Shown here piece by piece: positions 43,418 through 54,244 of a DNA stretch of 64,000 nt. Position numbers and translations under genes: made by a program. This DNA comes from Podocnemis expansa (Eukaryota > Chordata > Testudines > Podocnemididae): NCBI GenBank assembly GCA_007922195.1, contig ML682125.1:1238469-1302468 (forward strand), in the 5' to 3' direction. The number at the start of each line of letters is the position of its first letter. Position 1 is the stretch's first letter. The notes under the pieces are model-generated. The model was not told the DNA's origin, did not search any database, and saw nothing but the letters and a program-made list of their open reading frames with translations.

Positions 43418-44405
43418 TGTGACCTGGGCCTCCTGGGATAACCTTCTGAATGTGCAAAAACCAGGGCAAGCTGCAAGCCAGGGGCCAAACACCCAAACTA
43501 CTGATGGGTGGGACTTAAACCAGCTCCCAGTCAGTAACAAAACATGCTTCTGATCTGCCACACTGGTCATCAGCAAGCTTAACACAATAGAAACAGCCTC
43601 CTTTGTTGCACATCATCTCCTCCGGTCCTCACCTAGCCACTGGGTCTTTTAAAGAAATTGGTCCTCCTGACCCCAACGGGCCAGCCACATCACCCAGAAC
43701 AATATAGACTTGGATCTCACCCAAAATACCACGCTGCCAGCCAATCCTTTAGTAACTACAACTAAAGGTTTAATATAAAAAGAGAACAAACAAAATATGA
43801 GAGATGTTAAAGGGTCAAAGTGAATCACATACACACAAATGAATTAGAATACATATAAAGCAAATCCTTGAAGAATCTGTAGTTTTCAGGTTAGTCCAAT
43901 TCCTCTGGTATGCACCCAGTACCTGGGTGGGTCCCAGTCCTTTTTTCAATTGCAGAAGAATAGTTCCAGAAGGTGTTGGTTACAGACTGAAGACAAAATG
44001 GAGATGGGACCACTGCCTTTTATCACCTCTGGCTTTCCCTATGCTCTGCAGAGTCCTTACCACATCAAAATGGAGTTGAGTCACATGGTCAGTCTGGGGG
44101 ACTCATCCAACAGGTTTCTTACTAGGCCCACTGTAGCTGGGAGCTTCCCTAATGGGACATAAAGGGGACAACAGTTTTGCAGACACCCAGTGTGGGTGTG
44201 CCTTAGAATCAAATAACTTGGAACACAAATTCCTAATTTCTAACACAGATATTATACCTAGATATAAACCATATAATTATTCCTAGCAAATTGCAACCCT
44301 TCTATTGGTACCAAACATGGCATATCATATATGGATTATTGTAAATATGAAATATTAATATGAAAGATAACCGTAAACAGTCCCCTAGATCCAGACAGCA
44401 TCACA
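43418..44405 (-). repeat. LTR-A copy 2 (988 bp)
   Basis: On the minus strand it starts TGTGATGCTGTCTGGATC and ends CCAGGTCACA, so it has proper TG...CA ends. Flanks CCATC (43413-43417) and CCAGC (44406-44410) match at 4 of 5 bases. It aligns with copies 1 and 3 throughout. No retroviral genes adjoin it. Confidence 0.75.
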
Positions 44406-44584
44406 CCAGCCATCCAATAACAGAGTGATCACCCATCCAATCCACCTATCTCAGAAAGCAAACCCCTTTTCTCCCTTAAACCACTCTACGCAGCATATCC
44501 CCCCACGCCCCTGCTCTAGTACCTGGGTCACTCCCAGGCAGTTATTATTAGAGCCCTGCAAATCTGCAGATAACCACATCCACA

Positions 44585-44840
44585 GTCAGAGGCTTCGCTA
44601 CCTTGGGGCTCCAAGGGCATCAGCCCCCTGAAACTCAGGGCCAGTCCCTGAGCTGCTGACCTCTAAACTGTGCGGGGACACAGCATCACTCTCCTGTGCA
44701 GGGAATGCTGCCAGTCACACACAGCCAGAAGCACGGCCTCTAACCTGGCTGGAAGACAGAGTCTTCCAGCCAATAGGGAACTGCCCCGGGCTGGTCCTGG
44801 GAGTTTTAAAACTCATGCCCTGGCCCTTGTAGCCAGGGAT
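44585..44840 (-). repeat. Family-X repeat, copy 2, with perfect hairpin
   Basis: Reverse-complement match to 38340-38570. It contains a perfect hairpin with 11-bp arms, GGCTGGAAGAC-AGA-GTCTTCCAGCC at 44747-44771. A piece of the TAGAGCCCTGCAAAT element end lies just upstream at 44549-44570. Confidence 0.65.
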
Positions 44841-44849
44841 TTTTTGTCC

Positions 44850-45300
44850 TATAATTATTTAGACTTATGAGTGAAAATGGCCAAAGACAAACTGACAGGG
44901 AAAACCCTTGTTAAAATCCTCAGGTTAATTCTTAGCCAGTAGCCCAAGTGTTAACTTAGTTATAAAATAATAGTTATAATTAAGATACTTTAGGAAGTAC
45001 TTAAAAAGTATTAACAAATGTAGCATTCAACAAAGATTAACAATTGGCAGGGATCTCATGACTTTTTAGGAGTACTACCCCATACATTCCGCCCTAAGCC
45101 CTATTCTATCTTAAAAATACCACCTTGAGCTCCACCCCACTCCTTAGAAGTCAACCCTCCCGTACCCAGAGCCACTTCTTAGCAACTGCCCCCCCACCCT
45201 AGAATGATGCAATCTTCCAAAAATGGCAGGATGACTCATTTTTCCCTCCCTCCCTCACGTTCGAGCACGTAGGGCTATGACTCAGCCCCCCCCTTCCTCC
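44850..45300. other. Unassigned stretch upstream of a TATA box
   Basis: AT-rich sequence (44850-45060) followed by C-rich promoter-like sequence. No gene recognised. Confidence 0.3.
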
Positions 45301-45307
45301 CCCAGAA

Positions 45308-45316
45308 TATAAAAAG
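45308..45316 (+). promoter_or_regulatory. Candidate TATA box
   Basis: TATAAAAAG is preceded by a C-rich tract. About 230 bases downstream is a donor-like site CTG|GTAAGATA (45538/45539). AATAAA signals follow at 46289 (with GT-rich TGAGTGTGTGCAGC) and 46836. Together they could be an RNA polymerase II unit or a long LTR. No coding frame is visible. Confidence 0.4.
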
Positions 45317-45914
45317 GGACACATTTGCTTCAGCAGCTCTGTGAAGCTTTGGCACTTGGCCAAGCTGCACTGAAGAGAAACCTGAAGAAAATCCTGAGGA
45401 TCCACTGTAGCTGAGGACCAGCCCCTGAGGAGAAGTTCACTGGAGCAGAGGAGCTGGGTAGCAGGAAGTCTCCAACAGACTCCAGCAGCAGCAAACAAAA
45501 GCAGCCACCTCTTACTTGAACTTATACATCTATATCTGGTAAGATATCAGAGAACCCAGGGCGGTTAACTAATCTAATTTAGATTTATATAAATTAGGTT
45601 AGACTGGAGCAGAGAGAGCCAGCGCACAGACTGAAGAAGTGGACGACCGGGACCAGACCGTCACAAGAGAGCAGAGAAATGAAGGACCAAGCCTGGACCA
45701 GATCCTGACCAGAGAGACTTGAACAGCGCAAAGACCATTCAGCGGACCAGGAACAGCCTGAGCAAGGATCAAACTGTCCGGAGCTGAAGCCCACCCAAGG
45801 ACCCAATCCTCACTGGACCAGTTCATGGATCATCAGGAAAGCCAGTGGTTTTCCTGAGGGATCTGGACAACTCAGCTAACTGAATCCCAACTTGTATGTC
45901 CAGATTCTGAGGTG

Positions 45915-46182
45915 TAGAGCCCTGCATGGATACAAATATGTGGACCCATATCCTATCTGCGTCCGCAAGAAATGGTCTGCGGATACCTGTGTTGTATCCA
46001 CGGATGCAGATATAATGCAGATATCTGTGGATATCCATGTATTTGCAGGGCTCTAGCTCTGTGAAGATAAAAATATGTGGACCTGTATCCAATCTGCATC
46101 CACAAGGAATGGTCCGCGGATACCTGTGTTGTATCTGTGGATGCGGATATAATGCAGATATCCACATATTTGCAGGGCTCTA
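45915..46182. mobile_element. Dimeric hAT-like element, copy 1
   Basis: A 268-bp element made of two similar 130-140 bp halves joined at GGGCTCTAGCTCTGTG (about 46048-46063). The outer ends are TAGAGCCCTGCA and TGCAGGGCTCTA. CTGAGGTG flanks both sides (45907-45914, 46183-46190), a perfect 8-bp duplication. The interior alternates TGCGGATA and TATCCGCA-like palindromic phrases. Confidence 0.9.
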
Positions 46183-46288
46183 CTGAGGTGAACCACTGCC
46201 TCTGACAGAGCAGAATAGGATCCAAACTCACAGTGCAGAGGAATGTGTAAGGTGCTGTAAGTAAAAGAGTGCTTGTGGCGTGCCTGTC

Positions 46289-46294
46289 AATAAA
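46289..46294 (+). terminator. Candidate poly(A) signal
   Basis: AATAAA followed by GCTGAGTGTGTGCAGC, a GT-rich element at normal spacing. It lies on the same strand as the TATA box at 45308. Confidence 0.4.
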
Positions 46295-46332
46295 GCTGAG
46301 TGTGTGCAGCATGACCAAGGAATGCTTATCTT

Positions 46333-46580
46333 TAGAGCCTTGCATGGATACAAATACGTGGATCCGTATCCAAACCGCATCCGCAATAAATGGTCCGCAG
46401 ATATTCATATTGTATCCTCGGATGCAGACATAATGCAGATATCCGCAGATATATTTGCAGGGCTCTAGCTCTGTGCAGATAAAAATATGCGGATCCGTAT
46501 CCAATCTGCATTCACAAGAAATGGTCTGCGGATACCCGTGTATGATATAATGCAGATAGCTGCAGATTTGCAGGGCTCTA
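46333..46580. mobile_element. Dimeric hAT-like element, copy 2
   Basis: A 248-bp element with ends TAGAGCCTTGCA and TGCAGGGCTCTA and the same internal junction (GGGCTCTAGCTCTGTG near 46460-46475) as copy 1. CTTATCTT flanks both sides (46325-46332, 46581-46588), a perfect 8-bp duplication. It is an independent insertion of the same dimeric unit. Confidence 0.9.
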
Positions 46581-46835
46581 CTTATCTTCATCATTCCACA
46601 AATGACTGACCATAGGTTGTTAAGTATTTAGGTATTTGTAAGGATTTTTGTAATTTTTAACATGAATGCTAAGTTTACTGTTGTTTGTAGTTATGTTCAT
46701 GTGAGTTTAAATACTGTAACACAGAAGAGCAGCATTCTATTTAACTGTCATTTCTATGCTATGCTCACTGTGATAAATTTTATTAATTGTTAGGTTAAAT
46801 ATTCTCAGTCCTTGAATTTCATTGTAATATTTTAA

Positions 46836-46841
46836 AATAAA
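46836..46841 (+). terminator. Candidate poly(A) signal
   Basis: AATAAA at the end of an AT-rich 3'-UTR-like stretch (46600-46860), followed by TGTTAACACTTGTTTTC. It may end the same unit as the TATA box at 45308. Confidence 0.35.
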
Positions 46842-47329
46842 TGTTAACACTTGTTTTCAAAGAATTTTTTGCTCTAAGTCTGTTCTTGATCGGCAGGCTG
46901 TAGCCGTATTTTCCACTGGGGAAATGAACACATTTAGACAAGTGGACCACACTGAGTTTATCCCAGAGCGAACAGTTCAGTGTTCCTTTAGGTGAGCAAA
47001 AAGCCACCTTAACAGCAAAATGGTTTCAATTCTGCAGTAACAGCCTGAGCCTGCTCTGAGCAGGATCAGGCCAGGAGCCTCAGCCTGTGCCACAGCCACA
47101 CTCGGCTCTGGCAGTTAGGTAAGGGGGCCTGTTTGGGGGCAGGCGCACTGGCCCAGCAAGGAATGGGCATGCAGCAGGGGGTTGCCCTGGGGCAGGAGGG
47201 GACAGTGGTGGGACTGGGGGGTTAGGGAAAGGCTTGGGGGACCACAAGGGGGCAGTTAGGCAACAGATCAGGATCTGGACAGCCAGTGGGGCCCAGTTAA
47301 TCTTCATGCATAGCAGCACCCCCGTCCAC

Positions 47330-47520
47330 GACTACAGTGCAGATATCTGTAGACCATTTTTTTGTGGATGCAAATCAGATACAGGTCCACATATTTTAAT
47401 CTGTGCAGAGCTAAAGCCCTGAAAATACACAGACATGGGCATTATATCTCCATCCACAGACACAACGCAGACCATTTCTTGGAGATGCCGATCCACACAT
47501 CTTTATCAGCGCAGGGCTCC
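47330..47520 (-). repeat. Degenerate copy of the dimeric hAT-like element
   Basis: CTGTGCAGAGCTAAAGCCCT matches the reverse complement of the dimer junction, and flanking phrases (GGTCCACATATTTTAATC, GCGCAGGGCTCC) match the halves. No duplication is preserved. Confidence 0.6.
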
Positions 47521-47859
47521 ATTTATCCTAACACTAACCCGCTTGCTTCCTGCGACTGCAGAAGGCAATGGACAGTGAGGTGAAGGTTATTGCGCCCCCA
47601 TGTGCCTGGGCAGGGGACCTGAGCATGGCCTGAGGAAGGTGGGGGGGCAATGTGTGAGGGGTCTGGGAGATGGCAGGAAAGTTGGGGTGTGGAGGGTGGG
47701 GGTCACTGGGGGGCTGGGTCAGCGAGGAGGAATGAATGAGTGCAGATGCCGGGGGTGAGTGGGACCAGGAATGGACTGTAGTCAGGAGTGGGGGACACGG
47801 GTAAGTGGGGCACTCGCTGGGGCTCTGGGTCCCGCCATCTCTCTTAGTCCGGGATTTTC

Positions 47860-48720
47860 GCTCCTTGCAGCCGCCCCATCGGACAGCAGAGGGCGCCCAG
47901 GTGCCATGCCGTGAGCTGGCCCGGTCTCTGGTCCGGATCCCGGTCCCGGTCCGGGTCCGCCAGCCTGGGAGCGCCCGGGGGGGGCATGGCTGGATCCGCG
48001 CCGGGGACAATCGCCGCCCGACCCGCAGGGCTCTAGCTCAGAGTGTGGGTGCTGCCCCCCGCCACAAGTCTGGGGGTCCCGTCAGCTGCTGGAGGCGCTA
48101 CACGCTGCACCCCCGCCTACGGCCCACCCCCCAACCCACTGCAACCCACCCTTCCCATTGCACCCCCCGACCCACTGCGCCCCCTGCCCACTGCAATCCC
48201 CGCCCCACTGCATCCCACCCTTCCCATTGCAACCCCCGACCCACTGAGCCCCCTGCCCATTGCACGCCCGACCCACTGCACCCCACCCTTCCCATTGCAC
48301 CCCCCGACCCACTGCACCCCACCCTCCTGCCCACTGCACCCCCTGCCCATTGCACCCCCCGACCCACTGCACCCCCTGCCCATTGCACGCCCGACCCACT
48401 GCACCCCACCCTCCTGCCCACTGCAGCCAGTCAGCGCCCCGTGGGTCCCCGGGGGTCTCTGTCCGGTGCCCAGGGCGGAGCCACGCGCCACCTCCCCGGC
48501 TCGTGGGGGGGGGTCGGTGTAAAGAGCAGTGACGTCATACCCCCGCCGCGGGGCGGAGTCAGTGCGCGGGCCGCAGCGAGGGCGGGGCAGACTACAGCTC
48601 CCGGCATGCCATGCGCTCGAGGGGCGGCCTCTGGCGGAGCGGTGCACGCCGGGATTTGTAGTCCCTGCGGGCTGCGCGCAGCTGGGGGAGGACCGAAGCC
48701 ACGGGCGATGGGCTCCCTGG
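47860..48720. promoter_or_regulatory. CpG island with candidate bidirectional promoter
   Basis: The second CpG-rich region of the window. Within it are a perfect cAMP-response element TGACGTCA (48530-48537) and two opposed ZNF143-type motifs: ACTACAGCTCCCGGCATGCC at 48591-48610 (plus) and ACTACAAATCCCGGCGTGC at 48644-48662 (minus). ZNF143 sites of this form are typical of housekeeping, often bidirectional, promoters. A CTCF-like ACAGCAGAGGGCGCC lies at 47883-47897. No first exon with clear coding content is visible on either side. Confidence 0.5.
48120..48423 (+). repeat. C-rich minisatellite
   Basis: Tandem units built from CCCACTGCACCCC, CCCTTCCCATTGCACC and CCCCCGACCCACTGC in varying order. 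The unit is a few tens of bases and imperfect. Long frames through it are products of the repeat, not genes. Related CTGCCCACTGCACCC phrases recur at 48755-48830. Confidence 0.85.
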
Positions 48721-48826
48721 CTCAGTGCCTGGGCTGTGCCCTCCCGCCACTGGGGGCGCTGCCCACTGCACCCTGCGCTGCCCCCCAGCTCTGGGGGCAC
48801 TGCTCACTGCCCCCCACCCTGCCCCC

Positions 48827-49415
48827 CAGACAGGGCCAGGCCAGCACAAGGTTTCCTGGTGCCCTAGGCCAGGGGATTTCGGCACAGGCCCCCCCACCCC
48901 TGGGTGCCAGGATCTGGCCACGGGCGCTGGGATCCAGCCCCCATGGCCAGGGAATGGCCCCGTCGGCAGGGGCCTGGCCTGGGCCGGGAAGCGGCACTGG
49001 ATGAGGGTCTACCCTGCGAGGAGGGCGGTGCCACCACAGGCCAGCCTCCGCACTCCTGCCCCTCGCCTGAGCTGGCCACTCTGTCCCGGGGATGGAGCCG
49101 GCCAGTCCGCGGGCTGGATTCTGCTCCCTGCCCTTCCACCCGGGGACCGGCTGTCCATGCCCCTCGCCCCCTGCCTGCCTAACTCCGCACCAAGGGCAGC
49201 AGTGGGGAGCAAGGGGGCAGCACAGCCCTGGCGGGGGGCGTGGGGGCCATGCTGACCTGCTGAGGGCAGGACAGCGCAGGACCCATGGAACCAGGGGGCA
49301 GGGGCGATTGCCCATGTCGCCCCCCCCCCCGAGACTTCGCTGCCCCAGGCACCTCCTACCTGCTGGGGCCCTAGGCAACTGCCTAGGTCACCTCAGTGGA
49401 GGGACTGGCCCTGCC
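48827..49415. repeat. Candidate GC-rich DNA element
   Basis: Left end CAGACAGGGCCAGGCC and right end GGACTGGCCCTGCCTG form an imperfect inverted pair (13 of 16). GGCCCTAGGC motifs lie just inside both ends. No matching flanking duplication, so the call is tentative. Confidence 0.4.
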
Positions 49416-49679
49416 TGCAGCACTAGGGGCACTTCCACTGCATATCACCCTGCTCCCCCAACACAGGAGGCACTGCCCACTGCACCCTGCCTGATCCTGC
49501 CAACTGGTGCACAGGGTCAGCGCTGGGGTCAGGGCACGGAGCAGAGCCCTAGTTCTGGCTAGTGACCATGTGGTATGTCCACAGGCCTGTCCAAGTCCTA
49601 GGGAAAGGGGTATCAACTACATGGAAAAGGAGGACATCATGGCTCCATTCCCAGTTCAGCCAGTTATTCCCAACTAGTC

Positions 49680-49745
49680 AGACTCAGTCACTACCCCTCT
49701 GTGCCTCAATTTCCCATCTGCCCCTAGGGACAATGGCAGGAGTGG
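49680..49745 (+). repeat. MIR-like (CORE-SINE) fragment
   Basis: CAGTCACTACCCCTCTGTGCC, then TCAATTTCCCATCTG, matches the conserved part of MIR-type SINEs. Confidence 0.55.
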
Positions 49746-49852
49746 GGCCTCTGAAAGGCCAAATGTGCTTTCCCAGTGTCGGTGGCTTCCATCCAGAACG
49801 GCAGATGCTGGAGCCAAGGGCCTGCCGGTCCCTCCCCTCACAGGCTGCATTA

Positions 49853-49856
<4 letters not shown>

Positions 49857-49902
<46 letters not shown>

Positions 49903-49912
49903 NNNNNNNNNN

Positions 49913-49987
<75 letters not shown>
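49857..49987 (+). repeat. (TG)n-(GA)n microsatellite containing a 10-N gap
   Basis: TG repeat from 49857 to 49960, broken by N at 49903-49912, then GA repeat 49961-49987. The gap reflects assembly difficulty, so the array length is unknown. Confidence 0.97.
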
Positions 49988-52117
49988 CCTCTTGGTCCCT
50001 TGAGGCCCTGCTGTTTGCAAAGCAACGTGTCTATAATGTCATTTTCAGGTGATGGGAATCATCCCCCCCACCCCTTCTGTGTCTGTAAGGTACAGTCAGG
50101 CCATCAAGTAGAATTTGATTAATATGTAAATGGGCAGCAGGAGAAGGAGAGTGGGAGAGAGCGAGTAATTAATCACTAGTTAAAAGAAATTAATACCAAC
50201 AGCAGAGGTTGTCAGGAAACAGCAGCAGAGTTAATCATCCAGCAAATTGGACCAGGAAAAATATGAAAGAGTGACAGGAGAGAAAAGGCTCAGGATGAGG
50301 CTGTCAGATCCCCCTGGAGACAGACATCCCCTCCGGGTGGATCTGATACCCCGGGGATGGGCACGGCCCAACCACCTGACTAGCAGAGACAAAAGTCTAT
50401 AAACCCAGATCAGGTAGCTAGATGCAGGAGAGGAGGATTGACAGATAAATGGATGTATTTGGGGTGTATGGAGCTAGACAGAGAGATGGATGTATGTGGG
50501 GCACACTCAGCTAGATAGAGGGGTCTACGTGAGGGTGGCAGACAAGGTGGATGGATAGATTTAAGCTTTAAGGACTCATTTAAGTAGCCCTCAGATAAAT
50601 GGGGTGGTGAAGGAACTGAAGGAAGGGGCTGGGGCGCACAGGCAGAGTGATAGCAGATGAGAACAGGACCAAAGCAGGGAGGAACCGGGGGGGCTGAGGT
50701 GGGGTGTGGGGTGTTTCTCACCTACTCTAACTCTGGAGGAGCTGCAGCTGATTCTGCCAGACATCCCATGCCCTGAGGTGTGGGGCGTTGGCCAGGAGCT
50801 CCACCCAGGCTGGAATCCTTGCTCAGCCCTCAGCTCTGGGAGCTGTTGGTCTGGCCAGAGGGGATCTGGCAGTCTGGCAGCCTGGGAAGCAGTGGGGAAC
50901 CTCCTCTGGATTTCTCCAAGCTGCAACTCCTTGGGGGCCTGGACACAGCGTCAGGGTGATGTTCCCAAGTGTACCAAGGGAGAGGTTTGGGGACAAGTTC
51001 TGCCTGTGGAGAGTAGCTTCCCCCCTGAGCTGTGTAGCAGGGGAATGGGCTCTAGTTGGGCTGGAGGTGAGGCTGTGTGAGGGTGAGTGTGGCTGGTTAA
51101 CTCAGGCTGGGGGTGGCTAGTTGGCTGCAGATGGGGTGGTGTGGCCGGGGGAGGTGACGGGATGCGGGAAACGCTGGCTAACCGAGGCCAGTTCATGCCA
51201 AGAGCTTTGCATCTCAGCTGATCACTGAAAGACACGGGCTGGGCACTGCTTGGCTCCCCTGGGCATGGTGGTGTTAAAAGAGGTGTTAGGGCCCAGATCC
51301 CCAAACTGTGGGGTGAGTCCCCCTTAGGGAAGCAGGGAGGGATGCTTGGAGGGGGCATGGCAGAGCCTGGGCCAGCTCCTATGGGGGCAGAGAGGAAAAA
51401 GTACCCAGCCCCGCTCTGCTCCCGCCTCACCCCCAAGCTGTGGCTCTGGCCATGGCCCCCAGGTCCTAGTTCAGTCTCAGCCCCTGGCTTCCATGCTTGG
51501 TGCCCGGGTCCCACCTTGGTGCCTGGTTGTCTCACCCAGCTGCAGTGTTGTGCCCAGCCCCCGGCTGGGACCTCAGCGCACTCAGCCCTGGCTCCTGACT
51601 GCAGCCTTGGCCACTGGCTCCTGCTGTGGCCCTTGGGGCTCCTGGCTGCACACATCCCTCTTCCCAATATCACCACCCTCCCCCCAGCCTCAACCACAGC
51701 CCCCAGACCATAGTCCAGCTTCCAGCCCCAGTTGGGGGGGGGAGTGGTGTGGCCAGGGGTTAGGAGGAATTTTAGGGACCTCTGTGATAGGGTTCTGAAA
51801 ATGTGTTCAAGATTCAGGTTTCATTGAAACCTGGTGAGCTGCTGCAGGCATGAATCTCACTGGTAACATCTGCAGCCCATACTGTAGGGACACGGTCACA
51901 GTAACAGCTGGGCAACTGCACTGTTAGCCTCTGCGACTGTAACTCTCCAGCAGAAAGTGTGTCCTGCCCAAAGGCAAGTGACAGCAACAGCAGCCAGGCT
52001 CTTGGGGATGTTGGATCCAGAATTCCTCTAAAGCTGGACACCCTCAACAAGAGGACAAAAGCCTTCGTTGTCCTGCTCTCCTCCCCTTGAAGATGGATCG
52101 AGCAAATGAAGTCCTCT
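49988..52117. other. Unassigned stretch
   Basis: No gene is recognised. A loose GGATGGAT/GATAGA repeat lies at 50435-50575. The 248-codon minus-strand frame at 50951-51697 is open but has no family motif and is opposed by open plus frames in GC-rich sequence. Confidence 0.3.
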
Positions 52118-53751
52118 TGTGATGCTGTCTGGGTTTAGGGGATTGTTTATGATTATCTTTCACATTAATATTTCATATTTGTAATAATCCATATGTGATA
52201 TCCCATGTTTGGTACCAATAGAAATGCTGTAATCTGCTAGGGATGATTATGTGGTTTATATGTAGGTGTCATATCTGTGTTAGAAGTTAGGAATAGGTTT
52301 GTTCTATTTGTGTTTCAAGTTATTGGATTCCAGGGCATTCCCAGACTGGATGTGTACAAAACCACTGTCTCCTTAATGGCCCATTCAGGAAGTTCCCAGG
52401 TACAGTGAGCTCAAGGAGAAACCTGTCCAGCCACCAGGACATGCAGATGTTTCTCAACACCATTTTGAACTGCAAAAATCTCCACACAGCATAGGGAGGG
52501 CCAGAGGTGATAAAAGGCAGTGGCCCCACCTCCATTTTGTCTTCACTCTCCAATTTGCAATCAACACACTCCTCTGCAACTATTCTTCTGCAACTGAGCA
52601 AAGGACTGAGACGCACGCAGCTGCTGGGTGTCTACCAGAGGAATTGGACTAACCTGCAAACTTCAGATTCTTCAAGGACTTGATTTCTATGGACTCTAAA
52701 TCATTTGTATGTAAGAGATTCACTTTGACCCTTTACATCTCTCATATTTTGTTTCTTTTCTTGTTATATTAAACCTTCAGATATAGTTATTAAAGGATTG
52801 GTTGGCAGTGTGGTATTTTGGGTAAGATGATGATGAAGTAAGAAACCTGTTGGGGTACTTTGGGATGCCAGGGGCAATACCCAAATGTTCTTTTCTGTTC
52901 CTGTACTTTGGTGATGGGACATAGGAGTGTGATAACTATAGGAACCAGGGGGGTGGGGGAAGGGCTGTAGGCAGACCTTACCTGGAGCACCTGTGGGTGA
53001 CATAGGTTGTGGCTGGTTTAAACCAGGGGCAGGATGGCTGGCCAGGGAGGAGAACAAAAGGCTGAGAGAGGAGGAGGGGAGTTGGGAAACGGGGCTCGGA
53101 GAGGCAGGATCTCCATGGCTCCTGGGGGGTTTACTGCTAGACCTCTTGGTTATTCTGAAAGCCAGCTGTCCTAGCTGCTGTGCAAACTGGATTGCTAATA
53201 TAACTCTGACTTCTACACTGGCTGAGTGTCACTGCCAATTGGGATGGCCAGGATGCTCCTGGAGGGAGGAACCCCCCAGGGGAGACCAGACAGAGCAAGG
53301 ATTGGACCCTCTGAGCCGGGGTTTGGGAGCTGGCTACAAGTAGCGTGGGGACCCAGGGCTCAATGGGAGAAGGCTCCACTGTAGCAGAGTCCTGACTAGC
53401 TGTGAACAGAGGGGATCCAAGACTGCTTTTCTGGGGTTTTCCATGACAAAGATCCAAGCTTATATTGATCTGGGTGATGTGGCTGGCCCTTTGGGGTCAG
53501 AAGAACCTATTTCTTAAAGTGACCCAGTGGCCAGGGGGGACCATAGGAGCTGATGTTCAATAAAGGCGGCTGTTTCTATTTTGTTATGCTTGGTGATGAC
53601 CAGAGTGGGGAATCAGAAGCATGTTTTGTTACTGACTGGGAGACTGGTTTAAGTACCACCCATCAGTGGTTTGGGGGTTCAGCTCCTGGTTTTGCAGTTT
53701 GCCCTGATTTAGGCACATTCAGGAGGTTATCCCAGGGAGGCCTCGGTCACA
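52118..53751 (+). repeat. LTR-A copy 3, interrupted by a solo LTR-G
   Basis: Starts TGTGATGCTGTCTGGGTT and ends CTCGGTCACA. A TATA-like GATAAAAGG lies at 52510-52518, followed by a transcribed-looking region with ATTAAA signals near 52765-52795. An insertion at 52828-53448 splits it; without that, its length is about 1009 bp, like copies 1 and 2. The sequence after its end (53752 onward) is not recognised as retroviral. Confidence 0.75.
52828..53448 (+). repeat. Solo gypsy-type LTR (LTR-G copy 3) inside LTR-A
   Basis: Begins TGATGATGAAGTAAGAAAC and ends TTTTCCATGACA. AAGA flanks both sides (52824-52827, 53449-53452). Removing the insert restores the LTR-A phrase GTAAGATCCAAGC. It lacks the hAT insert found in the copy at 28976 and so supplies the empty site. 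Confidence 0.85.
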
Positions 53752-54232
53752 CATCCCATGAGCTGAGTTTGCTGCTCTGAAGACATGGCAGGAGGGGTTC
53801 AAAAACTCCAAAACAAAGGAAGTAAGGAGGCCCTCTGTGCAGCTTGGACTGTGGGGGGCCAAGTATCTAGGCATAAGTAGAGGTCCCCAGCTGCATAGCT
53901 GGGGTTAGACCTAAAGGGCTTCTAGAGCTTGCTGAGTACGGAAGCTTCTCTTACTTTGAAAGTAAGACTGTATCACTTTTCTGTGTATCTGTGGTTACCA
54001 GCTTACCTTGTACAGAACTCTCTGGTTCCTTTTCCTGCTAATGAACTAAAGGTACTTTATTACAGGATTGGTTTGAAACACTGTCTTTGGTGTGAGATTG
54101 GAGGAACAACTGACCTGGGGTAAGCGACAGATCCTTTGGCACTAGGAGTAACCTGTTGCTGTGATTCTTGGTGTAAGCACCATCTGTCACAAAGGCAGGC
54201 CCAGAAAGAGGTGGTGAGGCAAACTGGAGTTC
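53752..54232. other. Unassigned stretch after LTR-A
   Basis: No gene recognised. It may be another LTR or internal leader, but I see no diagnostic feature. Confidence 0.3.
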
Positions 54233-54244
54233 TCCATGGAAACT

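Noticed and set aside
48015..48045. GCAGGGCTCTAGCTC, identical to the dimeric hAT junction
   Set aside because: Only 15 bases match and no element lies on either side; recorded as possible chance or tiny remnant.
47805..49004. 399-codon plus-strand open frame
   Set aside because: It runs through a C-rich minisatellite and CpG-rich promoter DNA; the translation is repeats of Pro, Thr and His phrases. Overlapping frames on the other strand are equally open.
50951..51697. 248-codon minus-strand open frame
   Set aside because: GC-rich sequence with low-complexity Pro/Ser content and no recognisable domain.
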